From Acanthaster planci (lineage: Eukaryota; Echinodermata; Asteroidea; Valvatida; Acanthasteridae), in NCBI RefSeq assembly GCF_001949145.1, contig NW_019091632.1, forward strand, positions 250,001 through 307,544: DNA of 57,544 nucleotides, given 5' to 3'. Shown piece by piece: positions 1-12,600 of the stretch. Numbering within the stretch: the first letter of the stretch is position 1; each line of letters begins with the position of its first letter. Made by a program: the position numbers and the translations under genes. The notes beneath the pieces were generated by a model. The model was not told the DNA's origin. It searched no databases and saw nothing but the letters and a program-made list of their open reading frames with translations.

Positions 1-249
1 ACAATGTATGGTATGTAGCCATCTCCCAAATGCTTTAAAAAAAAAGGAGTAGCCATCTCCAAAATCCTTTTTAAAAAAAAAGAAAGTCATCCTTAGTTAT
101 TTTACTGTCTTTCTTTGTTCAGATGAATATCGTACTGCGCATGACTGATATGTAGCATATAGTTGCTAATTTTGTTCGTCATTGGCCATCATCATCTTCC
201 ACATCTTTCAAAAGTACAACCCAGAGAAAATCACACCACAGCTTTCAGA

Positions 250-609
250 ATGGCCAACATGCCAGAGTCCACGCCATCAGGGGTGTTTTCTGTCGTCGAC
301 TATGCGGTGTTTTCTGCCATCCTTCTGGTCTCCGCGGTGATCGGTCTCTATCACGCCTGTACCGGGGGACACCAGCGGACGACCCAGGAGATCTTCGTTG
401 GGGACCGCCAGATGAAGTTCCTCCCCGTCGGCTTCTCCCTCCTCGCCAGCTGGATGTCAGCAGTGACTTTGCTTGGCACACCATCTGAGTGCTACAGCCA
501 TGGCACCATGTTCTGGCTCATCAGCGGCTCATACATATTCGTGACCTTGATCGCTGCCCACTTGTATATTCCTGTGTTTTACAGGCTTGGCCTAACCAGC
601 GTGTATGAG
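250..609 (+). CDS. slc5a8-like: SLC5A8-like exon 1 (residues 1-120)
   Basis: First coding exon. It carries the first helices, including [20 protein letters not shown], and the [13 protein letters not shown] segment typical of the SMCT/NIS/SMVT branch. The donor is GAG|GTATGC at 609/610, phase 0. A TTTCAG at 244-249, directly before the ATG, could itself be an acceptor, so the 5' UTR may be spliced. Confidence 0.92.
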
Positions 610-3600
610 GTATGCTAATGAGATTCTCCCAGTAACAAAACTTGAACCTTTAAAGACTGGTCCACACTCAATGTAAAGAGAAAACAAATGTAAAGTTGCT
701 AGGGGTTCATTTACTCGGCAGATTGACAAAAGTTAAAAACTGTTCAATTCCATAGTATATATTTCTTATCATCAAATATACATTCGTGCAAAGCATGACG
801 TAGTCTTTTTCCCTGTAAGATATGCATCGTTACCCCAGTATGGACAGACAACTTAATATGTTCATCCGGGCTCTTTCGCAACCTGAGGTCACAGCGAAGT
901 GAAAAAAATGTACATGCAGTGGTTTGTTTTCATTGTGAAAGGTCACAAAGCTCCCTGATGTCATGGAGAATTGCATCCTTCATACCATACTGTACATGTA
1001 TCTGCGAAATGTGAATTGTAAATTACCTCTGTTAGACTTTTGACAGTACTTTCTTCCATCTTTCATGAGGAAATAAAGAAAGTTGTAGTTATACGGCAAG
1101 TTTCCACTCGGATGATTAAAAAAAAAATTTTTTTTCAAGAAGGCAGTTTCCCAAATGGAGGGATAAAAATTGTAATGGGAATCTGAAATTGATTTAATCA
1201 ACCTGGCGTTATCATTTCACATTTCAATCATTCCATTTGTACAGTACCTCCAGCTTCGTTTCTCCCATGCAGCCAAGCTGATTGGTGCTCTTGCTTTCAT
1301 ATTCCACATGGTAAGTTCTCCTGGCCTTGGACGAATGCCAACATCAACCTTCACCCTTTGACTTCTTGTCCCGGAGAGTGAGTCAAGCACAGGTTCCTGT
1401 GCGTTTCAATTGTGCTCATTTATGTTTCAGTTCCCAAAGCAAGAGTCATGTTTATTGCCTGTCTGGTCCATCCATTTTTTTCATGTGAATGTTTCTAAAG
1501 ATTGGCTTGCCTCTTGTCAACACCACCAACTTGTTTCACCTCCATTAGGTTTTGTTAGGAGGCTTGTAAAAGAACATTCAAATTCAATTTTTAATATCAT
1601 GGAATCCTTTGACATTTTTTTACGAGAAATCGCTAGAGCAACCATAACAAAGCATGTTTTGTCATCCTGAAACCGTGTACCCTTAAAAGCTTTTTTCTTT
1701 CCATTTGATGTGTTTAGTGTATTGCAAAGTCTTAATTTAATGATATCCAGCTCTTCCATGTGTTTTTATTTTTACTCAGTGCCTGCGATAAATTTGCACA
1801 GAATGTGTTTGAAATCAATTAACATAGATATAAACGTTTCCCGTTTGTTTCAGATAGTGTACATGTCTGTTGTCTTATATGCACCTGCTCTTGCAATAAA
1901 CGCTGGTAGGTTTATACTTCTTGTGAATCTAGTCTGTAGACCATCGTTGATATTTTCATAAATCTAAGCAACTTCATAGAATGTCAACCTAGCATATATT
2001 TTTTGAAATATACTTATTTGTATTTATTATTTATATTTAATAAAGAAAAAAAATTAAAGAAAAAAAAGTTTTGCGCTGCCCTTGACATTGTTATGTCCTA
2101 TAAACATGTCACTAATTGCAGATCAGTCACCCACTTGTAAAAAAAAAATCCAAATTTCAGTACAGGAATATTACCATTGAGCAAGAAAAGTTGCTGTCTT
2201 ATCCTGTATTGTTTAAATATAACATCTGGCACTAAGTGAATATACTTTTTGACGCTTGGCATAGGAGGGCAAAGCCCCATCACGAACATCTTGTGATAAA
2301 ATGTTTACAATTCGGAATCTAAAATTTCAAACTCTATTTTGAGGCTTGTTGTCAGGAAGGGTTTTCCAATCAACTTTGGACGTCCTCTTCAAACTCTGAT
2401 TTGACCGTGTGATTCACCATGGTATGTGTTTTTACCAATGGTCTTAGAGGGTACAGGGGTGTGTGACAGTCATAACCTCTGGTGGACTTACATCCATCTT
2501 GTTTTGGAACATATTTACAGTGACTGGGTTCAGTATCTGGAAGTCCATTCTAACAGTAGGCCTTGTCTGCATTTTCTACACAACACTGGTGAGAGAGAAA
2601 AAAAATTTGATCCACTGTAATCCCCCCGTTTACCTCCACTCTATGATGCCAAGAGAGGCCCATTGTGACGAGGGACCCTCACAAACCAGAAAGCTCAGGT
2701 GTTGCACCCATTGTGTGTTATAAATATCAAAGGTTGGTGGGATACGAAGCAGATCACACAAGAATTTATAGGCACCCCCTAGTGTGATATTTCTAATCCT
2801 ATGGCCGAAAAAAATCCAAAAAGCCAGCTCGCAAAATTCAAGCAATTTGGTTGAACTGAAAATGAGAAATTTCTTGTTTAACAAGGCGAAGTCAAAAATG
2901 AAACATGTTTAGCCTCTGGGTTTTAAAAAAAAGGTAGGGCCTCTCTCTTTTTCCAGCAAGCACTTGTGTTAACACTTTTCAAAGACACACAAAGGAAACA
3001 GGTGTGTTGGATATTCCCCGAATCAAACATAGAGAAAGAGGTTTGCATAGTTTGTTCAGTAAGTTTATGGCAAGGTTTCTTCCCGCTTGTTGTGACCATA
3101 ATGCCGTCCTGATCTTTGAGATTCCCTCAAGCTGTGTGGGCGTGCATATCAAATCATTCCCAATGTGAGACTTCAGCCTGAGCTGGCAAAGCATTCTAGA
3201 CTTTATGCATGCCCTATGGAAAAACTGTCAAAAACTCTATTCAACAAAAGGGTGAACAAGTTCACGAGCTGTTTTGATTTGCAAGGTTTTATGCACTTGA
3301 GTTCTTGGCATGGGGATACATGTGAATGTTTAAAAGGAAAAAACCATGAAGTGTTATCAATTCCATAGTGTCTCAGGATGGCATGAGTTGTAATCAAATA
3401 AATTAACTTGATTGAAATGGCTTGGCATTTAGCAAGTGTGCAGGTCATTACAGAGTGTGGTTTATTTAATTGAATCATCCGAGTACGTAAGGACAGGTGC
3501 AGGGGCCAGCCACAGACTGGGGAGCCATTTGTAAATCGATGCTTGCCCGTGTTTGTTTACTTTGTGTGAGGTTCCACTCATGCCGCGTGTCTTATTTTGT

Positions 3601-6600
3601 CCTTATTGCCACGAAAGAAACAGGGAGCTTTGTACGCGTTGTTAGTTGAGCATCAAAACCACGGACGTATATAAAAAAAATCTGGACTCGCAATGCCCTT
3701 GATCAGCTTACAGAGATCATTGAATCCACTAGCAGCCATTTTACCGAGCCGAATACAAAGCTTGCCCAGCAATGCCCGCCTTTGTTCTCCCTGGCGTCAA
3801 TGGTAGCGAGCCAACCTTCGCATTTGTATGCGGCTCGGTAAAATGGCCGCTGGTTGGCTTCTATTTCATACAAAGGCGTTGCAAGTCCAGGTTTTTTAAT
3901 ATACGTCCGTGATCAAAACACTGAAGAATTAATTAACCTTATTCAAGAGTCGGCCATGATGAAGTGAAAGTAAGATTAACTTTTTTTTATTTTGGGAAGC
4001 TGAGAATGAATATGAAAGGAATGAAATAAAAGTTAATCACAGATGAACTTCATTTACAATGAGGAATAATTTAAAATTTGTGATTTATTATATCAAAATG
4101 TTTGAAGCAACATTTACAAATATGATATGGCAGTGAAGCATGGAACCCAAAATAGTCTGGCACCAATCTCTTTGACACATCACATAAAATAAGATTCGGG
4201 GAACATGATCAAAATGGCCTACTTGTGAACAAGCCCTATTCAGCTTACTCGGAGGCTTAGGTGAGGCATTCTGTTTAGATTCTGTTCAGTCAAGTATTTT
4301 CTAATAGTTAGAATGCAATCTCAAACAAAAAGTTGAGCTGAAAGTTAATACTCTTAGATGATCAGCTGATAATATTATTTTGTTTGACAAGAGCTGGATG
4401 CGTGGACAAAGAAAATCGACACGTTGGATAGGAACCAGTAACACTTTGAAAAACTAAATGAATCATTAAATAGTTCACACATATGGGAAGATTGAGTAGT
4501 GCTTATCATATTTGGGTTGTATTTTCCTTCTACTAGCATACTCGTGCAAACAAGCCAGGATATTTAGCCTGAAAGTTTTTGCAGGTGGAAATTGAAATGG
4601 ATGCAGCCTTTATAATACATTCAGAATAATTTCAAATATTTAGACCGACCTTTGTGCTCTGTCCTGTGTCCCAATTGCCTTCTGCATATCCCTTTCCGTC
4701 CCTCTCCCCTCCCACAGGGTGGCATCAAAGCCGTGGTCTGGACAGATGTTTTCCAGACCCTGGTGATGTTTGCTGGGCTCTTGGCCGTCATTATCCAGGG
4801 AAGCATTGTCTTTGGTGGCTTCCAGAACATATGGCAAATCAACCAGGAAGGTGGCCGCATTGTTTTCAATGAGTGAGTCTTCCAGCAATACAGAGAGCCT
4901 TAGTATTAAATAGAATGCAGCCTTCAATCATGATACATAAATCATAATATTGACCTGTTGATAAGTAGAATATTTACTACGCAAATGACCGAAGTACTGA
5001 AATAAGACAGAGGTTCAACACGATAACATTGACTCGATGCCTAAAAAATGTGTAAAATGAACATGAAAGTTTTTTGTGCTTTTTTTGGGGGGGCATTTTG
5101 TGTTTTCCATAATCATTACCACCAATGTCTTTGTATACATTGGTCAGTCGTTAAAAAGGATTATTAAGCAAGAGTACTCGGAAATCGTAGCTACTGTAAT
5201 ACAGATTCTGATGCCAACCCCATAGAAGTTATATGATGTCACAGTTTCTCTGTTCCCTCAACACATCTGTTAACCTAGATGTGTCCGTACAGTTTTTAGA
5301 AACTGGTTTCTATCGAGGTCCTATGTGCAATAAAGATTATCCAGTATAAAAGATAAGTAAATTAAAACTCACAACAAATAGTATAATGATAGAAACAAAC
5401 TTGGAAATTTAATACATGTTAAACATTCAAGAAATGTTTACACTAATAAGTCTTTATTTTTTAGAATAAATGTAAATTTTTGTTTAATTTGCTCAGGTTT
5501 GGCTTTGATCCAACCATTCGTCACTCCCTCTGGTCTCTTGTGATTGGTGGCACCTTCACTTTTCTTGGCAACTATGGCTGCAATCAGCTGTCGGTCCAGC
5601 GTTACCTGAGCTGCCCATCGGAACGAGATGCTAAGAGGTAATAGAATCTTCACTCTATAGTGATTGACTTGCAGAATTGCTGACCGCCCCTCTAAAAGTT
5701 GTATTTTGTCCCTACCAGCAAGATAGCAGAACAGTCAACAGATTTGAAGAATTGAGATAAATCAGTGCGTTTTAAATCAGTGCGTTTTAATCATACACCT
5801 TGTTAGTGCAGTCATCCAGTCATTGTGTTTTCTGTCGACTTTGGCTCTGTCATAAGCACTTTGCCAGGCTCTTGGTATTTGATACCTACAGTATCGTGAG
5901 CACAGTTTCAGTGAATCTGTGGCCCCACTTACACAGTAGTCAAACTTTAGTAACTTTGGTAGAGACAGGCTTTGTGCCACAAACGTGCTTGGCTTTCACA
6001 GCACTTCCGAAATGGTCCAAAGTTCAATTGTGTTTGGAAAAAAAATGCCCCTGGAGATGATCCAGATTGCAGCGCTTGTTTTCATCAGTACCACTATAAC
6101 TGTGAGTCTTTTAGAGGACGTCAGTCAGATTTTGTGATACCTAGGCCTTCCATTTCCCTGGAAACCGTGTTGCTAAGAGCCTTTTCCTTATTTTCCAGAA
6201 AACCATTGGGGAATTCCTTTAATCACACCTTTAATCCTCAAAGTCCTCCAAAAACCTACTAGAGGATTTTGGAATCTTAGGGTTGCATGTGTGGTCAACC
6301 AATTTTACAACCTTTCTCCTAATTTGTCTCATCGGTCTAGTATTTTCCCTTCTTCTTTCCACATTACCATAGGGTCTTGTACGTGAATTGTCCACTGCTC
6401 TTCATCATCCTTTCCCTGACCATGATGTGTGGCTTGGTCATGTACGCCATGTACGGTAAATGCGATCCCATCCTTGCCGAGTACATCGGAAGAGCAGACC
6501 AGGTATTTGAAAATTCAGACACTCTGCCAGAAAAAAAAGTCAAAGTGAGCTTTGAAAACAAAATTGCACTCTACATATGTACATATGCTCATACTTATCT

Positions 6601-9600
6601 CAGTTCTATATACTTCTTAACAACGATGGGTATTTATTAAGTGCAAACATTCACCATTGCTGATGGTCAAAGTGCTTCATCATTATTAGCCAGCTTAACA
6701 GGCCCATAAACATTCCTTACGGCCATCTCATCAGCTCCCGAGGGAGTTTATACCAATTTATACTTGTGGGTAGAGTGAGGCAAGTAGGAGTAAAGTGACT
6801 TGCCCAAGGTCACAACATGTAACCACATGTACCTGCAGGACTTGACCCTATATTCAAGAGTTCCCTAACCACTAGACCACACAGCTACCTGTGATCTACT
6901 GTTCCAAGAGACATATCTCCATTACCTTTTTAAAGATTGCATTGAGATCTGTAACAAATGCAAAATGTTTTGGAATACATATCAGGTTACCTAACGAAAG
7001 CCATGCTCTCTGGTTCCCTGACTTTAAGCTGTGTTTTTTTGTTTTGTTTTTGTTTCTGTGCAGCTGTTACCATACTATGTGGTCAATGAGTTGGGTTTCT
7101 TCTCTGGTCTAGCCGGCCTGTTCATTGGTTGCATCTTCAGTGGTTCTCTCAGGTACATGTGAGACTTTATTTTCTTTCCTCAGTTGTAAGTTTTGTTTTT
7201 TAAATATTTGTAACTATTTTGTCAGTTAACAAGATGAAGTATTACATTATTAAAGTTGGGGGGTTTTCTGTGTAAAACCTGAACCTGGCATTTAGATCCT
7301 TGTAGCAATATGTGAATACAAGTTTTCCCAGTGACTGTTTTTCATTGCATAATCTGTGAGGTGAATGAGAAAGAAAAATGGAACGTTTACTTCAAGTGCA
7401 TATTTGCATTTCAAGATACTGAAACCTAAAACTGAGAAACTGTCCAGCAACCGAATGTAACAATTTGTGTTAGAATGAAACTGAGACTGATAAGCCCCAT
7501 TATAAACAAATGTAAACAGTTAATGGTGGTGTATACACACAGCCGTATTACTAAAATTGGACTAAATAAAAAGTAACGTCATTTACATGAGCCCTTTAAA
7601 TTAACTTTCCAGCTGATGTATTTATGGAGTTTTGTTCTTTGCAAGGGATTTCCTTAGACATGGAAATATGATTAATATCTGTGAGGCATGAGACGTGCGT
7701 GAACAGATGTCCTTGACAACTACCATTCTTTATGTTTAATTGTCATATGTGAGGAAACACTTCAGGAAACCTGTCCTGTCGTTATTTTGGTAATCAGCAT
7801 GATGGAAGGCTGGGGGTCGGAAACGTATGGAGGATGTGTGTGTGTCTATAGGACGAACCTTTGAGCTATATGGACAGTTTCAAGTGTTGTGTTCACTCCA
7901 ACAGGTGCATGGAGTGTGCATGAGGCTTAAGTAATGATGCCCATGGGGGCAGACGTGGGTCCCTCCAGTCTGCACCAAGTGTGTCCCATAAGAGTTCTCC
8001 TTCCCCCCTCCCCACATTTCTAGGAGACCAAAATGAGCTCTATATTTGTTGAGCTGTGAGCGCACTCATCAATTGCCCATTCCTTGAGATGATGATCTCA
8101 AGTGCCCCCTTGACATCCAACCCTAGTTATAGAACTTGTTGACAAAGCAAATGTTCATTTGAATGAGCACAAACTCTTGCATACGGGTCAGCAACACCAG
8201 TGTCTTGCTTTTTTTTTCTGCCTGTATAGTTAAGTACAAAGTTCACAGATGTGTAGTCTGCTTTTTCAAGCTTTTCAGGGTTAGGTTTCCACACCATTGT
8301 GGTGGGACTTACTAAACTTATCCTATCACTGCAAGCCAGCTCTCTAGCAGTGGAAGTTTATATTGCAACACCTCAGTCTGTTTTGCCACACTGTTGGGTC
8401 AGTTAGCTGGATATATGGCAAATTCCCGTCACACTGCAGGCATTGAAGGTTGATACATGTTTTCATCAAAAATGCCAAACCAGAGTGCCAATTGCACCTT
8501 CAGGTTTATGCTGGACAGTTGCCTATGACTACAGCTGCGTGAGTTTTGTACAGTAGAGCAGATGGTATGTTTCTGAAGCAAATTTTAAAGTGATTTTGAA
8601 GCTGTAGAAAAACCAAAAGTTCATCTGAGTAATCTCCAAATTCAAGCACATGTCAAATGAAGTAATTCAAATCCTCATGTGAACTGTTGTTTCCTGTGTT
8701 TGCACAGTACTGTATCGTCAGGTATGAACTCCCTCGCTGCTGTCACCCTCGAAGATGTCCTCCCTAAGAAGCGATTTTCAGAGAAGACAGCCGCCCTTGT
8801 CTCTAAGTTCCTTGGTAAATATATTATTTATCAGGGAGCGTTTCATAATTGTTGAAGGCGGTATTTACTGGGGTACCGCTGTTTTTTTTAGCGGCACCGC
8901 ACTAGTTACCCAAAAGGGCTTAATGCTGGTACCGCAAAAATACAGCGGTACCGCAGTAAATACCGCCTTCTGTAATTATGAAACGTTCCTTTATATCAAG
9001 GTCATCCCTGTTAGGACAGCCATGTGCTGACACGCTTGCACTGAACATGCAGGAGCTGATGTGACCTCAAGTGCTTCATTCTCAAATGACCATGCTCAAA
9101 ATACACTGACGTGGCTCGCTGGAGACCATGCAATTGTCAAATGTGTTTCATTCTTTTTCCTTTCTGTTTGAGCAGCTTGCACCTACGGTCTGCTGTGCGT
9201 GGGCCTGGCCTACCTGGCCGGTTACATGGGCCCAGTGCTGGAGGTGGCACTGAAGCTGATGGGCATCATCGGCGGGCCGCTGCTTGGTCTCTTCACGTTG
9301 GGCCTCTTCTTCCCCTGCGCCAATAACAAGGTATGCCAGTCTTTGCACTTCACTGGTACCCGCTGCCCCCTTCCAGCACGTCGGCAGTGGCCAAATTTCT
9401 CTGGCTGCTCATTGGCCGGTGTTTGAATGAACTTTGATGTGAAGCTACCCCATTACCCTGTGCTTTCTTTACACTATTTGGTGAGGATTGGCTGTGACCT
9501 TTGTTGAGTTTGGATAGGGTTTGGTGGCATGTGAAATCTTATGTCTAATATATTTCTCCTCTTCACCAGTCAAAAGGTGTCAGACAAATGGGGGGGGCAC

Positions 9601-12600
9601 TCTTAGGCAAGAAGCTTCTTGTTCAAACTGATTTCCTTGTGTGGTCAATTCCTCCACAGATATCACTTCCAACTGGAAAAAACACTGGATGAAGTCCTGG
9701 CAGTTTCTTATTTGTTTGTTTATCCCAGAATGTCTCAGTTGCGTACCTGCCTGCACTGTTTATTGAGGCACCCCAAAATGCAAGATTGAGTAACCACCCT
9801 GTTAATACTGAATATTGTGAGGCCCAGAATGTTATACAGTGAAGCCGTGCAGTACAAGAAAACTGAGTTCACTCCGAAAACAGCCACTGTGGCATACTCG
9901 CACACTTCTCACTTTTTTTTCAGGGTGCACTTGTAGGCGTATTCACAAGTTTTGCCATTTCAACGTGGATTGCCATCGGTGCTTTTCTCTACCCGACCCC
10001 ACGACCCGGGCTGCTGACGACTCTAGATGATTGCGTCTTGTCGAACGTCACGTACACCGCATTCCCTGATGACAACTCCACCTACATGGAAGGCACCAGC
10101 TTAAGCAGCTTGTTATCCTCCACTGCAGAAGCACCCAAAGCCACAACTCAGTGTGTATTTTCTGCAAATCCATCCAGTTTCTGTAGCTGCCAATATTTCT
10201 TGTCATTTCATAATCAAGCAAGTTCGAATACAGATCATTCATGGTCACTGGTCAATTTTTTCCAATTACCTGTGCACAAAATATACCTAGGGTACCAGTT
10301 GACAAGTGTTTGTCACTCAAATTTGCCCATCATTGGTTAATAATCTGGCCAAGCGTATTCTACTCTTAATTTTTAATTATTCCAGGAACTTTGATCCAAA
10401 ATTTGTTAGTTTTTAGAGGTTTGCACTTAAAGTCCAAGGGCAAGATTAAAATACATGTATCCATGACTGTTTCCGAGAGACTCGTGCCTCGTTGATTATT
10501 CAAAACTTTGAAAATTCACAGTAAATGCATTTTTATTGCGAGTCATGGTGATGCAATGTTAGTGCAACCTCAGCTGGATGTTTTGTGGATTTGCCTTTAT
10601 CTCCCGATTTTTCCCTGTCGAATGCTGGGGCGATTTTTTCCTTTTGATTTCTTCAGTCCAGTGCTGGCCAGCTTGTACAGCGTCTCCTACCTGTGGTACA
10701 GTGTCATTAGCATGCTGGCAGTTCTGATTGTCGGCTTGATCACCAGTCTCATCACAGGTAAAAGCCGATTTTGGTTCAGCCAAATGTCAACACGGGACAC
10801 AATAGCTCAGTTGGTGGAGCATCGGTCCATTCAGTACTCAGAAGATGGCCAACATCACGAAATCTTGGGCATGATCAGGCAACTTGCCTGAGTCAATATG
10901 CTTAGGGAGCAGAATTGATGGAATTCAGGTCATAGGCATGTGTCATGTAGTATCAGGCATGTGCAGTCCAGTAAATGCAGATCACAGATCAAGTGGGACT
11001 GTCATTTTTCACAGGTGGCCAAATTTTACCAAAAGTTCACCCTTGGCTGACGAGGGCTTTCGCTTCATAAAATGCACTCCATCATATGCTTTAAAGGATT
11101 TGGGTGATAAAGTTTCTGGGACACCTTTATTACACAACTTGATGCTCTTCATTGTCTGAAAACAGTTTGACATCTTTTGGGGTTAGGGTTTCTCATTATT
11201 TCAAATTGTCCACACTTTTCTGGACAACACAGGGCTTTTTTGCTCTAATGTCAATCAGGGAAGACGCTGTTCAGTATATATATATACACACGTACATTTT
11301 TCTGTTGAAGTTGCGAACCCAAAATTTTCTCATTGAAAACATTTTTTAGAAAAACGGGATGGTAGTTGGTGCATAGCCACATACTCGGTCAACAATGAAT
11401 CTACAAAGAAAAAGAAATTTCAAACAGCAAACTATCAAAACTGCCAGCAGTTATTGTTTTCTCCCTGGAATGACACATCACAGTTTTGCTCATGAACTAA
11501 ACCAAAACAGTGCCAAAGTACGTCTTAAAATAACAAAACAAAAGTTGAAAATAAGGTTAGTTGAAACACAGGTGCATTTTCCAAAAATTGTAGGAAAAAA
11601 GTGAATGTTTTGCACATAAACTTTAGAGAGTCAAAAGTATATTTGGAGTAGAACTTTTTGTTTTAATAGCTGTGAATATTTTTAAATATGTGTTTGGTTT
11701 GTTTTTGTGCTAACGGTGAGCGACAATTTGTCATCCACTGGTTGGCAGAAGCTACAACCTTATCCTTGTTAATGAGTAACCTTTGACACATGTTGGTGTA
11801 AACGTGAGAGGATATTTTTGGCATTCAATAAATCTTTTGTGAGGTAAATTTAATTAATAAACTCTGGTACACTGAGTTCTTTACATTCCGTGAACATACG
11901 TTGGATTCTCCACACTAAAGACACTGTGCTGTACCTCTTGATTGGGGGCTAGCTTTTGCTGAGCTACATGGGAGGAGATGCTTTGCACCAATATACAGTT
12001 TTCAATTGATCTCAATTTCAAAGAAGAACTCAAAGGAAAGAGTCCATTCCAGTATAGCAACAGTGTCTTTAGTCTGGGGAATTCAAACTGTTATGTTTAT
12101 ATGCATTCAGGTAGCTCAGTGTACCAGATTTTATTCAAATTTAAGTCATAAAAGGCTTATTAGCTTTTCTGTAAGGGTTAACCTTGATTCCTTTGCCCAA
12201 GTCAATCTGGGTGACCTACTCAAACGCTCTTATGCTCCTATCTTTCTACTGTAGGCGGCAATAAAGATGTTGACCCATCTCTGCTGAGTCCTGTTGTTAA
12301 CTGCCTCTGTTCATGTAGTTTTCGGCGATCTGGTCACAAGCTGCAACGCTTGGTAAGTTCATCTTTTCATCAGTGTTGTAGGCGAGACCTCTGAAAACCA
12401 TCACAAGACCAACACAAGATCTCCAGTCTGAATTCAAGTTACAGTCCTGAATGATAAAAAGTCCATTTATATTGCTTCAATTTTGTCATGAAATTTTCAT
12501 TTTATTTTATTGGTGGATCCTCTGTAGCAGAAGTATTTTGTTTATTATATATAACTGGTTTTGCCCTTACCCAACGTATATTAANCAAGCTTACTCGGGT

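Noticed and set aside
51-249. In-frame extension of the transporter before the ATG at 250
   Set aside because: The frame is open from 163 but contains no ATG before 250, and a stop lies at 160-162.
245-484. Minus-strand frames opposite transporter, YPPQQG and RUSC exons
   Set aside because: Shadows of GC-rich coding exons on the other strand.
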